Origin: Phocaeicola vulgatus ATCC 8482
GTDB lineage: Bacteria; Bacteroidota; Bacteroidia; Bacteroidales; Bacteroidaceae
DNA length: 64,000 nt
Assembly (NCBI RefSeq): GCF_000012825.1
Contig: NC_009614.1
Coordinates: 1,736,001-1,800,000, forward strand
Direction of reading: 5' to 3'
Shown: positions 60,171-64,000 of the stretch, piece by piece
How positions within the stretch are numbered: the stretch's first letter is position 1
Layout: each line of letters starts with the position of its first letter
Program-made: the position numbers and the translations under genes
The notes under the pieces: model-generated
The model's input: only the letters and a program-made list of their open reading frames with translations
Databases searched by the model: none
Told to the model about the DNA's origin: nothing

Positions 60171-60725
60171 ATGATAAAGTATGTCTTTGAAGCGATGAGA
60201 ATGAATGAAATTAACATAGAGCAGATGGAATATCTATTTCTAAGACGTAAACGAAGTAGCGCCGTTTCCGAGCGGCAGAAGAACTTGCTTTTCAAGGCCG
60301 CCCAGCGGCATTGGGAGGAGGAGTTTGTCGGCAAGGAAGCGAATATTCGTAAAGTGGACTGCCGTATATATAAAGCTATATTGTACCAGCTTGAGATACG
60401 TCAGATATTCCTTGACACTTCGCTTTCGCTGAAAAAACTGAGCGATTTGCTTGAAACAAACCAGACCTACCTGAGTAATGTAGTAAACAAATACTTTGGC
60501 TGTAACTTGAAGGAGCTTGTGAACGGCTATCGTGTGGAATATGCCAAGGAGCTTCTTAGTTTCGGTCGTTGTGCATTGAATGACTTGCCTCGTAGTTGCG
60601 GTTTCGCTTCTAAAAGCGCTTTCTATTCAGCTTTCAGTAAGGTTGCGGGTGTGTCACCTTTGTCTTATCAGTCACGGGAAAGGAGGAAACGGGAACTACA
60701 GGTAATAAACGAACTAAGATATTAA
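60171..60725 (+). CDS. AraC-type helix-turn-helix regulator
   Basis: About 184 residues. The C-terminal ~100 residues form an AraC double HTH: LSLKKLSDLLETNQTYLSNV and NKYFGCNLKELVNGYRVEYA, then LNDLPRSCGFASKSAFYSAF and VAGVSPLSYQSRERRKRE. The short N-terminal part has no recognisable sensor. A longer open frame begins at 59898, but that would run through the inverted repeats, so I start at ATG 60171 (60195 or 60201 also possible). It lies between the candidate invertible segment and the surface lipoprotein gene and probably controls it. Confidence 0.82.
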   Translation: MIKYVFEAMRMNEINIEQMEYLFLRRKRSSAVSERQKNLLFKAAQRHWEEEFVGKEANIRKVDCRIYKAILYQLEIRQIFLDTSLSLKKLSDLLETNQTYLSNVVNKYFGCNLKELVNGYRVEYAKELLSFGRCALNDLPRSCGFASKSAFYSAFSKVAGVSPLSYQSRERRKRELQVINELRY

Positions 60726-60790
60726 TAATGAGATTAATATGTATAATCAATTTTAGTTTTTTAAATTTATAAATTTAAAGTTTTTCTATT

Positions 60791-63277
60791 ATGAACAAAA
60801 AGTTTTTAAGTGCAATCCTGTTCGGAGCCTTGATGGTTTCGTCAACGGGAACATTTGTGTCTTGTAAAGACTATGATGATGACATTGACCAGATTAATCA
60901 GAAATTGGACGGTGTTGAAGCAACTGTCGCAGACCTTCAGAAGAAGATTGGTGATGGTGCTTTTGTAAAATCAATAACTCCTACTGCCGATGGTTTTACT
61001 GTGACAATGAGTGACGGTTCTTCTACTACTATTACTGGTATCAAAGGTGATAAGGGTGAAGCCGGTAAAGATGGTGCTGAATGGACAATCATTGATGGCT
61101 ATTGGGCTTGCAACGGTGAAAAAACCACAGTAAAGGCTGAAGCTGTTGACGGTAAAGACGGTCAGAAAGAAGTTGAAAAGAGGGAAGATGGTTGGTATCT
61201 GTGGAATGGTACTGCATTTGAAAAAGTAACGGTTGATACTCCTGCTGTTGTAGGTGTACCTTACTATCAAGAAGATGCAACAGATCCTAATTATATTGTT
61301 ATGCACATTTTCGATGCAAATGGAAAGGATGAACAGACTGTCCGTTTGCCGATGACTGAAGGTTTGGCTCAGATTGCTATGCTAAGTAATAAAGATTTGA
61401 CTATCTACTATTCTATCGCTACTGCTGATAAAGCTCTTCAGGCATGGGAAGGTCCTAAAGGTGCTCCTGCTAAAGGTGATTATATGATCACTTATTCTGA
61501 TGACTCTTTGATGGTCCAGGTTGCTCCTAACAACTATGATCTTTCTAAAACTGCATTGAAATTGGTTAATTCTAAGAATGAGGAAGCTCCTGTAACTTTA
61601 GGTGCTGCGGTTGCATACGAAGGTTTGTACACTAGAGCTGCTGTTTCAGCAAATGGCTTGTACCAAATTCCTTTCTCTATTGAAACAATTACTGATGAAA
61701 TCGTAAAAGCATACAGTGAAGTAGATGGAAAACGTCCTGCTTTGGCACTGGTAGCAAGTGATAAAGTACGTTCTACTTATGAAACCTCATTGATTATAGA
61801 GAAACCTGAATCTATAGATTCTTGGTCTTTCTATATTAACAAGAAGAATAATACCCCCAATAACCGTATTGAACCAGGTAAGACTGGTACATTGAAAGTT
61901 AATGGAGAAAATGCGGATAAACTGTATGATGCTTTCTTGACTATGGATACTAAAACATATGCTAATGCCAAGGCAGACTCTATTAAATATGGTATTAAAA
62001 CTGATGGTTTGACTATCTCTTGTAGTGCAAATGCTAAGTATTCTCTTCCGTTTGTTGTACATACACTGGATGTGACTGGTAAGATTATGAAAACTGAAGG
62101 CGTTTATGTTCAATTTAGTGAAGAAGCTGCTGAATCAACTATTACATTGGCAGAACAAGCTCATATTGCAACAGCTAAGGTTGAAGATCAGAAGTTGGTA
62201 GTAGATCTTGCTGCTTATTTCGATAAGATGTCTGAAGCTGACCGTATTCTTTGGAATGCTGATGCTAGAATGCTTCTTAATAATGCCAATGTTTCGTTTG
62301 TTTATACAGATGAATCTACCGGTAAGGAAGAAACTGTCGATGTTGTATCTGGTTTGATTGCTGGGTTTACAAAACTGAAGAAAGATGGTAAGACGGAAGC
62401 TACTAATAATGCAGACATCGCAAAATTAGGAATCAACTTTGTTAATAACTATGGTGAAATTATGTTGGGCAATGGTGTGTATACTGCTAAGATTACCGTA
62501 GAGATCAATGGTGAAAATGGAACAAAAGAAACTCAGACTATTGTTATTCCGTTCACTATCGCTAACCCGACTACTGCTGAAATCACTAGTCAGTATACAT
62601 TCGATCCAGCATTCTATGCAAATGGTGTTTTGACTGTAATTGATGGAACATCAATCGATTTGAGCACTATGATTTCTGTTAAGGACGGTGCTGCTATTGA
62701 CTATACAGGCTTGAAGGCTGCTAAGGAATTGACTGTTAGCGGAACAGTCTTGACAATGGGTGCTGACGCTAAGGCTAATACAGCTTATGATGTGAAAGGC
62801 TTGAAAGTTACTTACTTGGGTGGTCGTTCATATGATATGCCAGCATTCAAGGTTAAGTTTGTGGATTCTAAGACTTATATTGCTGATATGGCAAAGGCAA
62901 GTTTCTCACTTGTTTCAGGTAATGCCGAAGATGCTAACAGCGATAAAGTATTCTATGCAGAAAAAGCTGATTCTAAAGCAGGAATTGTCAACTTCTATAA
63001 GGTAACTAATGCAGGAGGTAAATTTGTTGCTGATGATAAAGTGGTTGTTGTAGGATTTGATGCATTGGTAGATGGTACTGACAAGACATTTGCTTCTGAC
63101 TTGATTAAGGTTGAAGTTTCTGAGAAGAATGATATTGTAGTTACAGCTCAGAAGAGAATCACAGTAGATACAAATGTCGTTGTTCCTGTTAAGTTGACTG
63201 TAACTAATGCAGATGGCACAAATGCAACTGTATACGCTTCATTCACAGTAACAGTAAAAGCATACCCGGTTCAGTAA
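60791..63277 (+). CDS. Large surface lipoprotein, PL29-N/S-layer-like
   Basis: An 828-residue protein with a lipoprotein signal (LSAILFGALMVSSTGTFVSC, Cys at about 25), a short coiled-coil (DIDQINQKLDGVEATVADLQ), a collagen-like spacer IKGDKGEAGKDG, then beta-rich modules. The N-terminus is that of the PL29-N-domain surface proteins, which include S-layer-type proteins of Parabacteroides whose expression is phase-variable through invertible promoters. Codons are strongly biased to GCT, GGT, ACT, GAA and AAA, unlike neighbouring genes, suggesting very high expression. The lyase catalytic domain itself is not evident. A strong terminator follows. Confidence 0.8.
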   Translation: MNKKFLSAILFGALMVSSTGTFVSCKDYDDDIDQINQKLDGVEATVADLQKKIGDGAFVKSITPTADGFTVTMSDGSSTTITGIKGDKGEAGKDGAEWTIIDGYWACNGEKTTVKAEAVDGKDGQKEVEKREDGWYLWNGTAFEKVTVDTPAVVGVPYYQEDATDPNYIVMHIFDANGKDEQTVRLPMTEGLAQIAMLSNKDLTIYYSIATADKALQAWEGPKGAPAKGDYMITYSDDSLMVQVAPNNYDLSKTALKLVNSKNEEAPVTLGAAVAYEGLYTRAAVSANGLYQIPFSIETITDEIVKAYSEVDGKRPALALVASDKVRSTYETSLIIEKPESIDSWSFYINKKNNTPNNRIEPGKTGTLKVNGENADKLYDAFLTMDTKTYANAKADSIKYGIKTDGLTISCSANAKYSLPFVVHTLDVTGKIMKTEGVYVQFSEEAAESTITLAEQAHIATAKVEDQKLVVDLAAYFDKMSEADRILWNADARMLLNNANVSFVYTDESTGKEETVDVVSGLIAGFTKLKKDGKTEATNNADIAKLGINFVNNYGEIMLGNGVYTAKITVEINGENGTKETQTIVIPFTIANPTTAEITSQYTFDPAFYANGVLTVIDGTSIDLSTMISVKDGAAIDYTGLKAAKELTVSGTVLTMGADAKANTAYDVKGLKVTYLGGRSYDMPAFKVKFVDSKTYIADMAKASFSLVSGNAEDANSDKVFYAEKADSKAGIVNFYKVTNAGGKFVADDKVVVVGFDALVDGTDKTFASDLIKVEVSEKNDIVVTAQKRITVDTNVVVPVKLTVTNADGTNATVYASFTVTVKAYPVQ

Positions 63278-63326
63278 TCATTCACCTTGATGATTGATAT
63301 TTGAAAAAGGTGACACTATCTCTTTC

Positions 63327-63381
63327 AAGCGGGGAAAGCATACGTATCCGGCAACGGGCGTTTCTTTCCCCGCTTTTTTTA
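63327..63381 (+). terminator. Strong terminator after the surface lipoprotein gene
   Basis: Arms AAGCGGGGAAAG (63327-63338) and CTTTCCCCGCTT (63364-63375) with T run 63374-63380. Confidence 0.88.
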
Positions 63382-63465
63382 AAGGAAATGACTCTGAAGA
63401 ATAGTTTGTTTCTTTCCCGCTTAGAGTCTGTTCATTGAATTTGTAATCAATAAATTGTATATACC

Positions 63466-63627
63466 ATGAATAAAATAGAAGAGATAAAGAAAAAAATCAG
63501 GGATTTGAAGTTAAAGCAGAAGATGACAACTGGGCGTTTGGAATGGAACGATATACAGAGAGAAATAGACATTTTGAATAATGAGTTAAAGCAACTAGAA
63601 ACAGACAAACCACAATATGGAAAATAG
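63466..63627 (+). CDS. Small coiled-coil protein, unrecognised
   Basis: A 53-residue protein (MNKIEEIKKKIRDLKLKQKM, TTGRLEWNDIQREIDILNNE, LKQLETDKPQYGK) with a strong heptad-like Leu/Ile pattern and high Lys/Glu. It overlaps the next gene by 11 bases, which supports it as a real, coupled gene. Too short to name. Confidence 0.55.
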   Translation: MNKIEEIKKKIRDLKLKQKMTTGRLEWNDIQREIDILNNELKQLETDKPQYGK

Positions 63628-64000
63628 ATTATACTTGTACAACTTAGGTATAAAGACATTTGGCGGCTTTGCAACACTGGGTGGGGTTATACAGGCTTTG
63701 CAACTATTTACGCAGCCTGATCTTGATATTAAATCAATTTTGCTTTCGTTTCCTGCGTGGGTAGTATATGTATTTGTATGCCTGACTATTATTTTTGCTA
63801 TGTTGAGGGAACGGTACAAATCGATGAGTCAAAGGGTGGAAGTATTGAATGTTAAATTGAACGAGCAAGATGCAATGATTCGTTCATTGCAGGAAATGAT
63901 GAAAATTGTGCCATTCAAAGGACGCTTTTTCTTGACCACAGAGTATTTATACAATGAATTGGGGGAATATATACAGAATAACATTGATATTGATTCAATA
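63617..64000 (+). CDS. Two-TM protein of unknown function, partial (C-terminus beyond right edge)
   Basis: 128 codons are open to the window edge from ATG 63617. There are two membrane segments (GIKTFGGFATLGGVIQALQL and WVVYVFVCLTIIFAML), then a coiled-coil of charged residues (RERYKSMSQRVEVLNVKLNE) and the start of a soluble domain (PFKGRFFLTTEYLYNELGEY). No family is recognised. The 11-base overlap with the preceding coiled-coil gene suggests they act together. Confidence 0.65.
   Translation, partial: MENRLYLYNLGIKTFGGFATLGGVIQALQLFTQPDLDIKSILLSFPAWVVYVFVCLTIIFAMLRERYKSMSQRVEVLNVKLNEQDAMIRSLQEMMKIVPFKGRFFLTTEYLYNELGEYIQNNIDIDSI

Overview
The window looks like chromosomal DNA of a Bacteroidales gut bacterium, most likely Bacteroides/Phocaeicola (P. 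vulgatus or P. dorei type). The reasons are: promoters of the Bacteroides kind (-7 box TAnnTTTG, sometimes with TTTG about 20 bases upstream) in front of many genes; family content typical of the group (S46 dipeptidyl-peptidase, RprXY-like two-component pair, DUF3836, DUF4491, DUF6132, PL29-N surface lipoprotein, OMP beta-barrel receptors without SusD, biosynthetic-type SpeA); A-rich leaders instead of strong Shine-Dalgarno sites. The species is inferred, not proven.

Layout. 1-893 is the N-terminal part of a tyrosine recombinase running off the left edge. 1020-6995 is a rightward group ruvB, flippase, DUF389 protein, S46 peptidase; it converges on a DEAD-box RNA helicase (7316-9190). 9452-12977 is a leftward operon of small membrane proteins (DUF3836 protein, two DUF2975 paralogues, CPBP protease) ending in a YozG-like HTH regulator, with two identical operator-like palindromes around its promoter. 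13356-17548 holds a Ca2+-type P-ATPase, a HAD phosphatase and RibF. A tRNA with anticodon CAT follows, then an AbiEii-like gene fragment, a GH105 hydrolase, a lipoprotein/OMP pair, and a MarR-linked thioredoxin operon with a second twin-palindrome promoter. 23350-29345 carries a methyltransferase, RprX/RprY, a receptor-like OMP and SufE; then come glutaminyl cyclase, a C26-M19 fusion hydrolase, and the ptb-buk butyrate pair.

34426-40608 is a scarred accessory patch: a lone VapE/DUF3874 gene, a palindrome cluster, an intact IS66 element (36271-38800, 8-bp target duplication) inserted in the stub of another IS66, two head-to-head OMP gene fragments, and a further IS66 end abutting the tail of an Rpn-type gene.

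40645-59190 is mostly housekeeping: Lrp regulator, CNNM/CorC protein, NUDIX, a TPR/OMP pair, topA, aroK, speA, argB, an ECF sigma factor with a probable partner, DUF2807, YgjP-like metalloprotease and a CE7 esterase. 59305-63381 appears to be a surface-variation locus: an Rpn remnant, a ~170-bp segment bounded by inverted 17-mers (candidate invertible promoter, now pointing away from the genes), an AraC-type regulator, and a large surface lipoprotein with highly-expressed codon style. The window ends in a small coiled-coil ORF and a partial two-TM protein of unknown role.
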